Positions 7,231-16,359 of a stretch of 60,525 bases of DNA are shown in pieces. The DNA is taken from the NCBI GenBank assembly GCA_025454975.1, contig JALONK010000015.1, positions 1 through 60,525 of the forward strand, in the 5' to 3' direction. Every line of letters starts with the position of its first letter. Position 1 is the stretch's first letter. The notes under the pieces were generated by a model. The model made no database searches. It was not told the DNA's origin and saw only the letters and a list, made by a program, of their open reading frames with translations. Origin of the DNA: Bacteroidia bacterium. GTDB lineage: Bacteria > Bacteroidota > Bacteroidia > UKL13-3. The translations under genes were made by a program, and so were the position numbers.

Positions 7231-9445
7231 TCACTAAAGTATTAATAACTAATTTTTGTGACACTTTAAATTGTTCCGATGCTACATAAATCATGTATAA
7301 ACCTTCACGTAATCCGGTTAACTCAAGCATGTATTCTTGTTTGGGAGCCGAATCGCTCAAGCTTTTTTGATACACTAATCTTCCACTCATATCAAACACT
7401 TGTACTTTAATTTCTTTGGTTGATGCAGGTAAGGCTAAGTTGCATTTTCCTTGGCTAGGATTTGGATAAATATTCAAATGTAACTCCGGATTTGTAACTA
7501 TTGTTGTTTTACCTGTTGATAATAAAGCACGTTTGATGGCACCATAAGCATTTATTTTTCCATAACCCCACCTGCTTGAATCAGGATTGGCAGTGGTTCT
7601 ATTATCTTTAATGGCTGTTTCAAACAGTATTTGTTTTATTCTATCGGGACCTAACATCGGATTTACTTGAAGCATTAACGCTACTATACCTGATGCCATA
7701 GGTGCCGACATACTGGTGCCACTTGCTTCGGCATAATAATAGGTTCGATTGTTCCAATTTGTTTCTTGTACACTCATTTGATAATTACCTCCACCCTGTG
7801 CATAAGAAACATCAAAAGAGTTAACGGATGAAGCGATAGTCATGCCCGGCGCTGCAATATCAGGTTTAATTCTTCCATCAACCGTTGGACCTCTGCTGCT
7901 GAATGGTGCTAAAAATCCAACTCCGGCATAACCTGTATAACTAACCGTTCCTCCTGCTAAATTTCTGAACTGATTTTTAGAAACCCACGCGGCAACTGTT
8001 AATGCCGAGCGCGTGCACGACATTTCGCCTAAGGTATATTTGTTATCACCATCAATGGTAAAGCTTAAACTACCTTTGTCAAAAGAGCCATAATGCCCAT
8101 TATACTCATGCACATATCCCATCCAACTATGTACCAAACCTTTATTTGCTTTAATTCCAAATAAGATTGAGTTAGTAGATTTATTATACACATCCAATAA
8201 AATATGAGGTTTATTATTAAAATCTGATGCATTTCCTGATGCTTTAATAAACAAAGTATCGCCATCACTTCCTATCAAAAAGGTATCTAACACCGATTGA
8301 TTAAGTGTAATACGTAAAGGTTGTGCAACTGCATTAGTAAGTTGATATAATTGCAAACTTATCTCAAATGTTTCTCCGGGCATCCCCCATGTATCAATCC
8401 AACTGCGTTTTTCACCCAATACCGTTGGTATAGTTGCATAAGTAAATAATGTGGTATCTGTTGAGGTGAAGGATTTCATCAAATGTATTTTTTCATCTCC
8501 ATTATTTCCCGCCGAATTCACAAATATTTTGCCCGGTCCGGTTAAATTATCAATAGCTTCACTTACTAAAGATGAACCATCGTTTGGTCCGATTGAACAG
8601 CCCCAACTTAAATTTACAACGGCGGGTTTACCTACCGATTCAGCGTACTTGAAAATATAATTTATCGCATCAACTATACTTGCCATTCCCATGGTTTTCC
8701 ATTCACTTTTTTCAGGTTTAATACCAACAAATACCAAATCACTTTCGTAAGCCACTCCCCTATGCTGGCTATTATTTGCGCTTCCATAACCCGACCCAGC
8801 AGCAATACCTCCCACATGTGCACCATGCGAAAAAGTATTTACATCATACATGGCTTGCATCATGCCAGCACTGTCTTTTAATTCATTACCATAACTATAC
8901 CCTTGTGGAGGAGTTCCTGGTTTGTGTTGTTCCCAAACACGTTTAACTCGTAACTTGCTGCCTGTTGTATCATAAAATGCAGGATGGGTATAATCAAACC
9001 CCGCATCTATTATTCCAACTACTACATTTTTTCCACTATATGGCATAGCTAATTGTATGCCCTGATGCACTGAATCAACCCTGGCTGCTCTCCTGGCCAA
9101 ATCCATATTAAATGTTATAGGTTCATCTAATTGAATGTATGTTATGCCCCTAAGTTTGGCAAGTTGTTGAATATTTTTCTCGTGACATTGAACCGTGAAA
9201 ATATTGCCTGCTTTAGTACCCGGTATTGCGCCTACTTTTCTGATATCACCGGCATTTATAGTACCATCTGTTTTTATTAATAAACTTAAAATGTTTCCAT
9301 CACCTGTTTTTGAATACACCATTGGTGTATGATTTGCATCCTTTTTCAGAAGATATAATTTTAAATTTGGAGATAAAACCACCTGTTGTGAGTTAGCCAA
9401 ATTGATTAACACACAAAAAAGAAAAACAACAATTAGTTTATGCAT
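7223..9445 (-). CDS. Subtilisin-like serine protease (S8) with T9SS type A sorting domain
   Basis: A 740-residue exported peptidase. Order: signal peptide (to about residue 19, NLANSQQ), short prodomain, S8 catalytic domain, and a C-terminal Por sorting domain. The catalytic triad is visible: Asp in VVVGIIDAGFDYTHPAF (about 143-159), His in SHGAHVGGIAAGSGYG (about 206-221), Ser in ASGTSMSAPMASGIVALM (about 573-590). A large insert separates His and Ser, as in many Bacteroidota subtilases. The last ~75 residues (YPNPSQGKCNLALP, VQVFDMSGRLVYQ, LREGLYMIYV) are a T9SS type A signal, so the enzyme should be secreted or displayed on the surface. It leads a three-gene set with two lipoproteins. Confidence 0.93.
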   Translation of the reverse strand: MHKLIVVFLFCVLINLANSQQVVLSPNLKLYLLKKDANHTPMVYSKTGDGNILSLLIKTDGTINAGDIRKVGAIPGTKAGNIFTVQCHEKNIQQLAKLRGITYIQLDEPITFNMDLARRAARVDSVHQGIQLAMPYSGKNVVVGIIDAGFDYTHPAFYDTTGSKLRVKRVWEQHKPGTPPQGYSYGNELKDSAGMMQAMYDVNTFSHGAHVGGIAAGSGYGSANNSQHRGVAYESDLVFVGIKPEKSEWKTMGMASIVDAINYIFKYAESVGKPAVVNLSWGCSIGPNDGSSLVSEAIDNLTGPGKIFVNSAGNNGDEKIHLMKSFTSTDTTLFTYATIPTVLGEKRSWIDTWGMPGETFEISLQLYQLTNAVAQPLRITLNQSVLDTFLIGSDGDTLFIKASGNASDFNNKPHILLDVYNKSTNSILFGIKANKGLVHSWMGYVHEYNGHYGSFDKGSLSFTIDGDNKYTLGEMSCTRSALTVAAWVSKNQFRNLAGGTVSYTGYAGVGFLAPFSSRGPTVDGRIKPDIAAPGMTIASSVNSFDVSYAQGGGNYQMSVQETNWNNRTYYYAEASGTSMSAPMASGIVALMLQVNPMLGPDRIKQILFETAIKDNRTTANPDSSRWGYGKINAYGAIKRALLSTGKTTIVTNPELHLNIYPNPSQGKCNLALPASTKEIKVQVFDMSGRLVYQKSLSDSAPKQEYMLELTGLREGLYMIYVASEQFKVSQKLVINTLVNE

Positions 9446-9549
9446 GTTGCAATTTAACTGATGTATATGAATAACACAATAATGAAAAGATTAAACCTGT
9501 GTTCGTCTGCTTAAGGTCGGATATTATAGTATTATTGCAGTGCAAAAAA

Positions 9550-12042
9550 ATGATGAATAGTTTAAACCTAAGTGCCTTTGATTTACCAATTATTGAAGTT
9601 ATTGATGAGGTAAAAAATCAATTACATCAACAATCAACCTTAATTGTAAATGCGCCTCCGGGTGCAGGAAAAAGCACTTTACTTCCGCTGACTTTATTAC
9701 ATGAAAATTGGCTTCAAGGCAAAAAAATTATCATGCTTGAGCCAAGGCGACTTGCAGCAAAAACAATTGCCATGCGCATGGCTGACCTACTTAATGAAGA
9801 GGTTGGAGCAACCATTGGTTATCGCATTAGGTTTGAACAAAAGGTGAGTGCGACTACTAAACTTGAGGTTGTAACAGAGGGGATTTTAACACGAATGTTG
9901 CAACACGACAATGCACTTGAAGAGGTAGGACTAGTTATTTTTGATGAATTTCATGAACGCAGTTTGCATGCCGATTTGGCACTCGCATTATGCCGAGAAG
10001 CGCAACAAATATTACGTCCGGATTTACGGATTATGGTGATGTCGGCCACCTTAAATATGCCTCAGCTTACTGCATTATTGCAAGCTCCTGTTGTGGTTAG
10101 CGAAGGCAAACAATATCCTGTTGAAATAATTTATAATGGTGAAACTGATTTGCATTTATTACCCGAACTCATGGCCAAAACCATTGCCGATGCGTTAAAT
10201 AAATACGAAGGAGATGTACTTGCATTTCTTCCAGGTGAAGGTGAAATACAAAGAACAGCAACTGTTTTACAAGAAAAAGTAAAGGGAGTACTCATACATC
10301 CATTATATGGACAATTGCCACATCAAGCGCAATTAGCGGCTATACTACCTGATAAAAATGGCAGGCGAAAAATTGTATTGGCCACTTCTATTGCCGAAAC
10401 AAGTTTAACCATTGAAGGCATAAAAATAGTGGTTGACTCCGGTTACAGTCGTGTCTCTGTTTTCGATCCTAAAAGTGGCTTATCACGATTAGAAACTCTG
10501 TCTATTACAAAAGATTCGGCCAACCAACGTGCAGGAAGAGCAGGTCGTTTGAGTAGTGGTGTTTGTTTAAGAATGTGGACCAAAGCAACACATGAACGAT
10601 TACGCGAACATAAAAAACCGGAAATTGAGGAAGCCGATTTAACCTCATTAATGTTAACTTTATTTGATTGGGGGATTGATGCAGTTCAAAAATTAGCTTG
10701 GGTATCCCCTCCACCATCCGGCGCTGTGAAAAGTGCAATTGAAACCCTTACTCAATTAAACGCCATATCATCAAATAAAATTACTGAACATGGCAAAGCT
10801 TTAAATCAACTTCCTTGCCACCCTCGAATTGCACACATGCTATTGAAGGCAAAAGAAGATGATTGTGTGGCTTTAGCTGCTGATATTGCTGCCATTATTG
10901 AAGAAAGAGATCCCTTACCTAAAGACAGCGGCATTGATATAAACCTGCGCATTGAGCTATTAAGAAGAAGCAGAAAAGCAGGTAAGTTAACAGGAAGATT
11001 AAAACGCATCGAACAAGTTGCCTCTCAATACCGCAGCATGCTGCAAGCTGAAATTGATAACGACACTTATGATATCAATGAAGCAGGATTGTTGTTGGCT
11101 TATGCTTATCCTGAGCGGATTGCTTGTGCACGTACAGGCAACAATGCCCAGTTTCAATTGGCCAATGGAAAAATAGCTGTGGCAGGTCACCGCGACGATT
11201 TAGCTAATGAACCTTGGCTTGCCGTTGCACACATGGATGCCCGCGATGGTTTAGGAAAAATATTTTTAGCCGCTCCATTACATCCAAAAGATTTACGACC
11301 AATGGTTGTTGAAAAAGAAATGATTACTTGGGATTTACATAAAGGCGGCCTAATCGCTACTAAAGATTTGCGTTTAGGTAATATTATTCTTCAAAGTAAA
11401 CCCATGCATAATGCCGACGAATCTTTAATAAGGCAAGCTATTGCCGAGGTAATAAAAAAAGAAGGTGAACATATCCTGGATTGGAACGAACACGTTTTAC
11501 AGTTATGTTATCGCATCATGAGTTTGTTGGCATGGAATAACCCTAACGAAAAACTTCCGGTTGCAGATATTCAAACCTTACTTGAAAACAACATGGAATG
11601 GTTAGCCCCATATTATGATGGAATAAAACGAAATGAAGATTTTAAAAAAATACCGTTATATGAAGCCTTATGGAATTCGTTAAGTTACGAACAACAACTA
11701 CTCGTTAACAATTTAGCTCCAAGTACATATAAAGTACCCAGCGGGTCGCATATAAAAATTCAATATTTCTCCAATGGTGAAAGTCCCGTACTAGCGGTAA
11801 GGTTGCAAGAAATATTTGGAGTAACCGAAACACCCAAAATTAATAATGGTAAAACCTCTTTATTGATTCATCTCTTGTCGCCGGGATTTAAACCTGTGCA
11901 AGTAACCAGCGATTTAAAAAGTTTTTGGCAGCATACTTATTTTGAAGTTCGTAAAGAATTAAAAAGAAGATACCCTAAACATGCATGGCCAGAAAATCCA
12001 TTAGAAGCAACGCCTGTAGCTAAAGGTGGAGTGAGAAGGTAA
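9550..12042 (+). CDS. hrpB: ATP-dependent helicase HrpB
   Basis: An 830-residue DExH helicase. The reading frame is open further upstream, but the adjacent ATGs at 9550 and 9553 (MMNSLNLSAFDLPI) give the usual HrpB N-terminus. Motifs: Walker A APPGAGKST (about residues 36-44), DEFHERSLHADLAL (DExH), SAT, and QRAGRAGRLSSGVCLRMW (motif VI). After the helicase core come the HA2-like region and the HrpB-specific C-terminal domain (HIKIQYFSNGESPVLAVRLQ, then HAWPENP). Length matches the family. HrpB is an RNA-helicase homologue of unclear substrate; loss is usually tolerated. It is divergent from the subtilase operon and monocistronic. Confidence 0.95.
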   Translation: MMNSLNLSAFDLPIIEVIDEVKNQLHQQSTLIVNAPPGAGKSTLLPLTLLHENWLQGKKIIMLEPRRLAAKTIAMRMADLLNEEVGATIGYRIRFEQKVSATTKLEVVTEGILTRMLQHDNALEEVGLVIFDEFHERSLHADLALALCREAQQILRPDLRIMVMSATLNMPQLTALLQAPVVVSEGKQYPVEIIYNGETDLHLLPELMAKTIADALNKYEGDVLAFLPGEGEIQRTATVLQEKVKGVLIHPLYGQLPHQAQLAAILPDKNGRRKIVLATSIAETSLTIEGIKIVVDSGYSRVSVFDPKSGLSRLETLSITKDSANQRAGRAGRLSSGVCLRMWTKATHERLREHKKPEIEEADLTSLMLTLFDWGIDAVQKLAWVSPPPSGAVKSAIETLTQLNAISSNKITEHGKALNQLPCHPRIAHMLLKAKEDDCVALAADIAAIIEERDPLPKDSGIDINLRIELLRRSRKAGKLTGRLKRIEQVASQYRSMLQAEIDNDTYDINEAGLLLAYAYPERIACARTGNNAQFQLANGKIAVAGHRDDLANEPWLAVAHMDARDGLGKIFLAAPLHPKDLRPMVVEKEMITWDLHKGGLIATKDLRLGNIILQSKPMHNADESLIRQAIAEVIKKEGEHILDWNEHVLQLCYRIMSLLAWNNPNEKLPVADIQTLLENNMEWLAPYYDGIKRNEDFKKIPLYEALWNSLSYEQQLLVNNLAPSTYKVPSGSHIKIQYFSNGESPVLAVRLQEIFGVTETPKINNGKTSLLIHLLSPGFKPVQVTSDLKSFWQHTYFEVRKELKRRYPKHAWPENPLEATPVAKGGVRR

Positions 12043-12051
12043 GAGAATTTT

Positions 12052-12107
12052 GTTTGTATAAAATATATTCAAACCATATTTTTTAGTGTGAATTGAATTA
12101 TACAAAC
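12052..12107. repeat. Inverted repeat between convergent genes
   Basis: GTTTGTATAA at 12052-12061 is perfectly complementary to TTATACAAAC at 12098-12107, separated by 36 AT-rich bases. It sits between the 3' ends of hrpB and the LysE exporter gene, where a two-way terminator would be expected, but the long loop and absence of a T-run make this only a possibility. Confidence 0.4.
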
Positions 12108-12125
12108 TTAAATAAATCTGAACTT

Positions 12126-12746
12126 TCACCATATCATACCACCCGCCTCCAACAACCCAAGCATCAACAATACAACACCAATTATTTTATTAGTGTACGC
12201 AGTTAAAAACTTATTGATGTTAGTGTGGCTGTATTTTTTTATTAATAACAATAAACTTACATGCACACCAAATGCTCCAAATGCTGCACCAATGGCAAAC
12301 ATTGTTTGAGTAAATATCGAGTAACTATATACAGGAATTTGATGTTGGGTTAACCATATAAAAATAAACGTCCAGAATAAAATTAACTGGGGATTTACAC
12401 CGGCTAATAACAATCCTAAAAAAAAGCCAAATTGACTCGAACGTGAAAAATTTAGCTGCTTTTGTTTTGCATATAATAAATAAAATCCGGTGATGATACA
12501 TCCTATACTAAATACAATTTTTATGTAAGAAAAATATTCAATGAACCCATGTAGACTTGATGAAAAAAGTAATGCGACATAACAATAAAACACCTCCGGA
12601 ATTGAACCACCAACTGCTAGGTATAAGGCTTGTTTGTACTTATGTTTACTTGCCGCAAATAACACTGCCAAGTTAACAGGTCCGGGTTGCAACGAACCTA
12701 TAAAACTAATCAAAAATGCGAGCAGAAATAACAATATGCCATCCAT
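12126..12746 (-). CDS. LysE/RhtB-family amino acid exporter
   Basis: A 206-residue inner-membrane protein with about six helices. The N-terminus MDGILLFLLAFLISFIGSLQ followed by PGPVNLAVL carries the family signature PGP near residues 22-24, and GVNPQLILFW (about residues 108-117) matches the second conserved loop of LysE translocators. The family exports amino acids or related metabolites; the substrate here cannot be read. It is the last gene of a packed minus-strand operon, 4 bases after the ATP-grasp gene, which could mean it exports something made or protected by that enzyme (inference). Confidence 0.85.
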   Translation of the reverse strand: MDGILLFLLAFLISFIGSLQPGPVNLAVLFAASKHKYKQALYLAVGGSIPEVFYCYVALLFSSSLHGFIEYFSYIKIVFSIGCIITGFYLLYAKQKQLNFSRSSQFGFFLGLLLAGVNPQLILFWTFIFIWLTQHQIPVYSYSIFTQTMFAIGAAFGAFGVHVSLLLLIKKYSHTNINKFLTAYTNKIIGVVLLMLGLLEAGGMIW

Positions 12747-12750
12747 GATT

Positions 12751-13797
12751 TTATCTTTTTAATGCCATAAACAATTGCCGGAATGAAGCATCAACATATC
12801 CACGTTTTCGATTTTGTTTGGCAATTTTATATACCAATTTCCAGTGGTGTAATAAGGCTTTGTATGCCTGATAAAGGGATGTATCAGGGTCGTAAATATG
12901 CGCCGGTTCAGAAGCTACACCATTGAGTTCCATAATTTGTATGTGCTTGCCTAAATATAAATCAGGAATTGAAGTTACCTTTAAATCAAACCTGCCAATA
13001 TAAAATCCTTTCATATCTTTTGTAAGGTTATCAAACACCTTTACCAACTGATTATTTATTAAATGATTGGCATTATGAAAAGTTGTTCCCCTGCAGTGGT
13101 TACCTATAGGTTCTAACATAATGGTTTCTCCATCTGATATAATTTCTCCTAAGCGGGTCGAAAATTTTTGTAAAAGATAATCTAGTTGCAAATTAGCTCT
13201 CATTGACGCTCTAATCAACGTGTCTAAATCATCTTTCCCATTACCGGTAACAGTTAAAAATGTTTTAGCAACCACAGAGGTAATGCCTGATTGGGTGCCA
13301 TCCGGAAATCTATAATACAAAATACCTAACTCAATAGGAAATTCAATAAAGGATTGCAATATTAATTTGGTTTGGTTTTGCTTCAAATAACTTTCCAATT
13401 CAGGTGCTGAGTGTATTTTAGCCACACCTCTCCCACGTTCACCAATATCAGGTTTTATGATAATTGGGAATTGAAGTTGATGAGCTTCCATCAACCGTAA
13501 GATGTTGTTTAACGGCAATATCTCATCAATAAAAATAGTTGTAGGTAAATATTCCTCAGGTATGGTTTTTAAGATTGACGATTTTGATTCACCTACCAAT
13601 CCACCTAATTCCATTAAAGGGTTGGCTGATGTAAAAAAGGTGAATGAACGCGACTTTATTATCAACCATAAACCATAAATAAACACCGGCCAATACAAAG
13701 CCCAAGTTGGCCAAAACTCAAACCTTATTAATTTTATTATGCTGAATGAAAGCTTGTTCATCGGTGGCTTACCGGTATTTAAAATCATCCCTAACAT
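12751..13797 (-). CDS. ATP-grasp enzyme, D-Ala-D-Ala ligase-like
   Basis: About 348 residues from the first ATG (13797); ATGs at 13788 and 13761 are alternatives, the last giving MNKLSFSIIKLIRFEFWP. A hydrophobic segment (WALYWPVFIYGLWLII, about residues 33-48) suggests membrane contact. The rest is ATP-grasp: LQFPIIIKPDIGERGRGVAKI (nucleotide-binding strand and glycine loop, about 108-128), then TKLILQSFIEFPIELGILYY, FYIGRFDLKVTSI and IQIMELNGVASEPAHIYDPD with Asp, Glu and Asn metal ligands. ATP-grasp enzymes join a carboxylate to an amine or thiol; substrate unknown. Seven bases separate it from the NRDE gene upstream. Confidence 0.8.
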   Translation of the reverse strand: MLGMILNTGKPPMNKLSFSIIKLIRFEFWPTWALYWPVFIYGLWLIIKSRSFTFFTSANPLMELGGLVGESKSSILKTIPEEYLPTTIFIDEILPLNNILRLMEAHQLQFPIIIKPDIGERGRGVAKIHSAPELESYLKQNQTKLILQSFIEFPIELGILYYRFPDGTQSGITSVVAKTFLTVTGNGKDDLDTLIRASMRANLQLDYLLQKFSTRLGEIISDGETIMLEPIGNHCRGTTFHNANHLINNQLVKVFDNLTKDMKGFYIGRFDLKVTSIPDLYLGKHIQIMELNGVASEPAHIYDPDTSLYQAYKALLHHWKLVYKIAKQNRKRGYVDASFRQLFMALKR

Positions 13798-13804
13798 TTA
13801 AAAA

Positions 13805-14518
13805 TTACCTTAATGTTAGCACTGATCGTTCATTATTTAATAAATCATAATGATGCACATCTGTTGCTGCTGTTGTTTTATTTATCCCGGTGATACTAAC
13901 GGTTTTTAATTTATTGTTTCTGTTCATCAACAAACGATTGGCTTCATCATCATTCCCGCCAAAATGATGAAAATGCAGCATCTTCTGAATGTTTATTTGA
14001 GCATGTTGTTTTAAAATTTCATAAAACCAATGTTCTCTTTGCTCAATAATATCGGGTTCATATAAAGTTACCGACGACCATATATGGGGTTGGTTCCAAT
14101 TTTTTAAAGTTACATGTGGATGCTGTTCATCCCATCTGATTTCATGAATGGTTGAATGAATGGCATCTATCACAACCAAAGTAAAGGGTTCAATTCCTGC
14201 AAAATCATAGTTGTGTAAGAAATCATCAACCTGCATAAACTTAAAAAAATCAAGTACTACCAAACCCCGGCTATGTTTGTAAGGCAACCTTCTTTTGTGT
14301 TTGGTAAAAGCTCCGTTTAACAAACATAAGGTTAAGCCATTATCAGCAGTAGTTAGCCATGTGCCTCCTGCCTGCATGTCTTTGGGATAAACCAATTTAA
14401 TTTGATTGAACTCATATTCGGCAGGAGCTAATGCCAACATACGAGAAACTGATTCATCTCGGTTAGACGTTAACAAAAATGTTTGTGCTGATGTTGGAAC
14501 AAAACTAAGGGTGCACAT
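13805..14518 (-). CDS. NRDE (TANGO2-like) family protein
   Basis: A 237-residue protein starting MCTLSFVP, with LLTSNRDESVSR at about residues 14-26, the motif that names the NRDE family, and GGTWLTTADNGLTLCLLNGA (about 51-70). The invariant Cys2 after the initiator Met suggests an Ntn-hydrolase-like fold with an N-terminal nucleophile; this is established for related folds and inferred here. The eukaryotic homologue TANGO2 is linked to haem and lipid handling, but bacterial function is unsettled. Its ATG lies 14 bases inside the DinB gene upstream, so the two are translationally coupled. Confidence 0.88.
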   Translation of the reverse strand: MCTLSFVPTSAQTFLLTSNRDESVSRMLALAPAEYEFNQIKLVYPKDMQAGGTWLTTADNGLTLCLLNGAFTKHKRRLPYKHSRGLVVLDFFKFMQVDDFLHNYDFAGIEPFTLVVIDAIHSTIHEIRWDEQHPHVTLKNWNQPHIWSSVTLYEPDIIEQREHWFYEILKQHAQINIQKMLHFHHFGGNDDEANRLLMNRNNKLKTVSITGINKTTAATDVHHYDLLNNERSVLTLR

Positions 14519-15014
14519 ATTGGTTTAAATAGGCTTGGGTTGAAAAAGCTACACCAAATTGTGTTGGTAGCTGTATATGCGGATAATATTGCAAAATACA
14601 CATTTTTATGATGGCCATGTGATGTATGGCATGTTCAATATTATAAGCCATTTCACGAAAAACACTGCTTTGTAATTTGCAATCTACCTTATCAAAAACT
14701 GCATAAACAACTAACGTTTTATCCTGATTAACTTCACTTAATTTAGATGATAAATCATATATAAACTGTAAGGTATACGTTCGGTTTTGTTCTAATAACA
14801 CATTGCGTTTTCGTGCATCGTAATTGATTACACCATTGGTATAACCGTTAACCAATTCTTCATATAATTCAAGTACATGTCGGATGTGTTTTGCAAGCGT
14901 ATTGCCCGATAATAATGGTAATGGCTTGCAATAAGATTCATCGGTTAGTTCATTGATGATTGGTTTTAGTTGACTTAATAATTGTGTAGATAATTGTGGG
15001 AATGTATCATTCAT
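14505..15014 (-). CDS. DinB-like four-helix-bundle protein
   Basis: A 169-residue soluble protein. The DinB superfamily places metal-binding histidines on helices; here SGNTLAKHIRHVLELYEELV (about residues 36-55) and NIEHAIHHMAIIKMCI (about residues 127-142) supply them. DinB/YfiT-type proteins act as metal-dependent transferases, often thiol-S-transferases, or are stress-induced proteins of unknown activity; no substrate can be assigned. Start and stop overlap the neighbouring genes (ATGA with the YceI gene upstream, 14 bases with NRDE downstream), showing strict operon structure. Confidence 0.82.
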   Translation of the reverse strand: MNDTFPQLSTQLLSQLKPIINELTDESYCKPLPLLSGNTLAKHIRHVLELYEELVNGYTNGVINYDARKRNVLLEQNRTYTLQFIYDLSSKLSEVNQDKTLVVYAVFDKVDCKLQSSVFREMAYNIEHAIHHMAIIKMCILQYYPHIQLPTQFGVAFSTQAYLNQYVHP

Positions 15015-15541
15015 ATTTTTTGTAAAGAAAATTGCAGATTAACTTTAACTTCATCATCTAGAATCATACTTGATTTACCAATTCCATAATCTAAACGATT
15101 GAGTGTGAAAGAGCCTTTCATGTTTATGATGCCTCCTTCTTCTGTAAAAGTAAAAGGTATAACCACATCTTTGGTTACTCCTTTTAAGGTAAGTTTAAAA
15201 TATCCCCTAAATCCTTGTTCTGCTTTTCCAAAAAAAGAAGAAACCAATTCAATTTTGGGAAACTTAGCCTGGTTAAAATATTCTTCTTTTTGAAGGTGCT
15301 TATCACGTGAAGTAAAACCTGTTTTAATGGTACTAACCTGCACACTACCTTTAATGGTTGAGCGAGCAATAGCCTGGGGATCGAATTGTATATCGCCTTC
15401 AAATCCACTTAACGAACCTTCAACTGTAAGTCCTGCATTTTTTATGGTGAATTTTACCAAGGCCTGATTAACCTTAAGAGTGGTGAAGGTTGTGGAACTG
15501 TGTAGCATTAATACACACACAATGGCTAAGGCTTTTATCAT
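15011..15541 (-). CDS. YceI-family periplasmic lipid-binding protein
   Basis: A 176-residue exported protein with an N-terminal signal (MIKALAIVCVLMLHSSTTF). The YceI lipocalin-like pattern is clear: VKFTIKNAGLTVEGSLSGFE (residues about 29-48), TIKTGFTSRDKHLQKEEYFN (about 72-91) and FPKIELVSSFF. YceI proteins bind polyprenoid or other lipidic molecules in a long beta-barrel cavity. It lies 4 bases downstream of the beta-barrel gene and overlaps the DinB start by 4 bases, inside a six-gene operon. Ligand unknown. Confidence 0.9.
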   Translation of the reverse strand: MIKALAIVCVLMLHSSTTFTTLKVNQALVKFTIKNAGLTVEGSLSGFEGDIQFDPQAIARSTIKGSVQVSTIKTGFTSRDKHLQKEEYFNQAKFPKIELVSSFFGKAEQGFRGYFKLTLKGVTKDVVIPFTFTEEGGIINMKGSFTLNRLDYGIGKSSMILDDEVKVNLQFSLQKI

Positions 15542-15545
15542 TTAT

Positions 15546-16280
15546 TTATGGTTTTTTAACGGTATAAACTAAACCAATCATTGGTACAAAAAACTTATTT
15601 CTAAACCTGTCGTTATTCAAAAAAAGTTTATTGTTTGTAGTATATTCTGTAAACAAATAACTTCCCCCGGCCTTAAGTCCCCAATTCGGTTTAAACCAAT
15701 ATTTGATAAGTATTTCTGAGTTTAACGAACCAATATCATTATCACTAGTTAATAATAAATTAAATGCAGTGGGTTTAGCCCTTTGTTGAGTAAGTGTATT
15801 TGGTGAGCTTAATCGCTTTGATGAATTATAATCGGCTGTTCGTTCGGCCCCAAAAGTAAATCCAATGGCATCAATATTAAATTCAATTTCTAATTTTGAT
15901 GTTATCGCATAGTTTAAATAAATAGAAGCATTAATCGCATTAATTTGATAACTTCCAAACGAAAGGGTATCAAAATTGGCTAAGATATTATCGCTAAACA
16001 ATACACCCAGACCTGTTTTTCCGCTGGTAAGTTTTGCATCTGCGGTAATAAAATCTGTTTTCCCCCCAAAGGCAGAGGTAAATCGAAGTCCATAACCAAT
16101 GCTAAACTTTTTCTTTTTCCCTAATTTATGTAAATGATGCCAAGATAGTGCACCAATATGTTGACTCCCACTACTTGATAACGAAAGGTCGTAAAAACTA
16201 TTTGTTGTAAAATAATTTGATTGGGCAAAGGATTGAAATATGATGGTTAAACTGATGATTAACAAGAATATTTTTTTCAT
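15546..16280 (-). CDS. Outer-membrane beta-barrel-like exported protein
   Basis: A 244-residue protein with a Sec signal (MKKIFLLIISLTIIFQSFAQ) and alternating hydrophobic/polar strands throughout (SIGYGLRFTSAFGG, FSDNILANFDTLSFGSY, KPNWGLKAGGSYLFTEYTT), ending in the membrane-strand-like FFVPMIGLVYTVKKP. This is the look of a small outer-membrane barrel. No family is recognised. It is probably the first gene of the packed operon that continues with YceI, DinB, NRDE, ATP-grasp and LysE genes; a 79-base gap separates it from the T9SS protein upstream. Confidence 0.72.
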   Translation of the reverse strand: MKKIFLLIISLTIIFQSFAQSNYFTTNSFYDLSLSSSGSQHIGALSWHHLHKLGKKKKFSIGYGLRFTSAFGGKTDFITADAKLTSGKTGLGVLFSDNILANFDTLSFGSYQINAINASIYLNYAITSKLEIEFNIDAIGFTFGAERTADYNSSKRLSSPNTLTQQRAKPTAFNLLLTSDNDIGSLNSEILIKYWFKPNWGLKAGGSYLFTEYTTNNKLFLNNDRFRNKFFVPMIGLVYTVKKP

Positions 16281-16359
16281 GTTTTTTATATTGTTTATAG
16301 GATAAAAATATTTACATACAGTAGGTTGAATTTATTAAGTACTAAACTTAGGTTATTCA

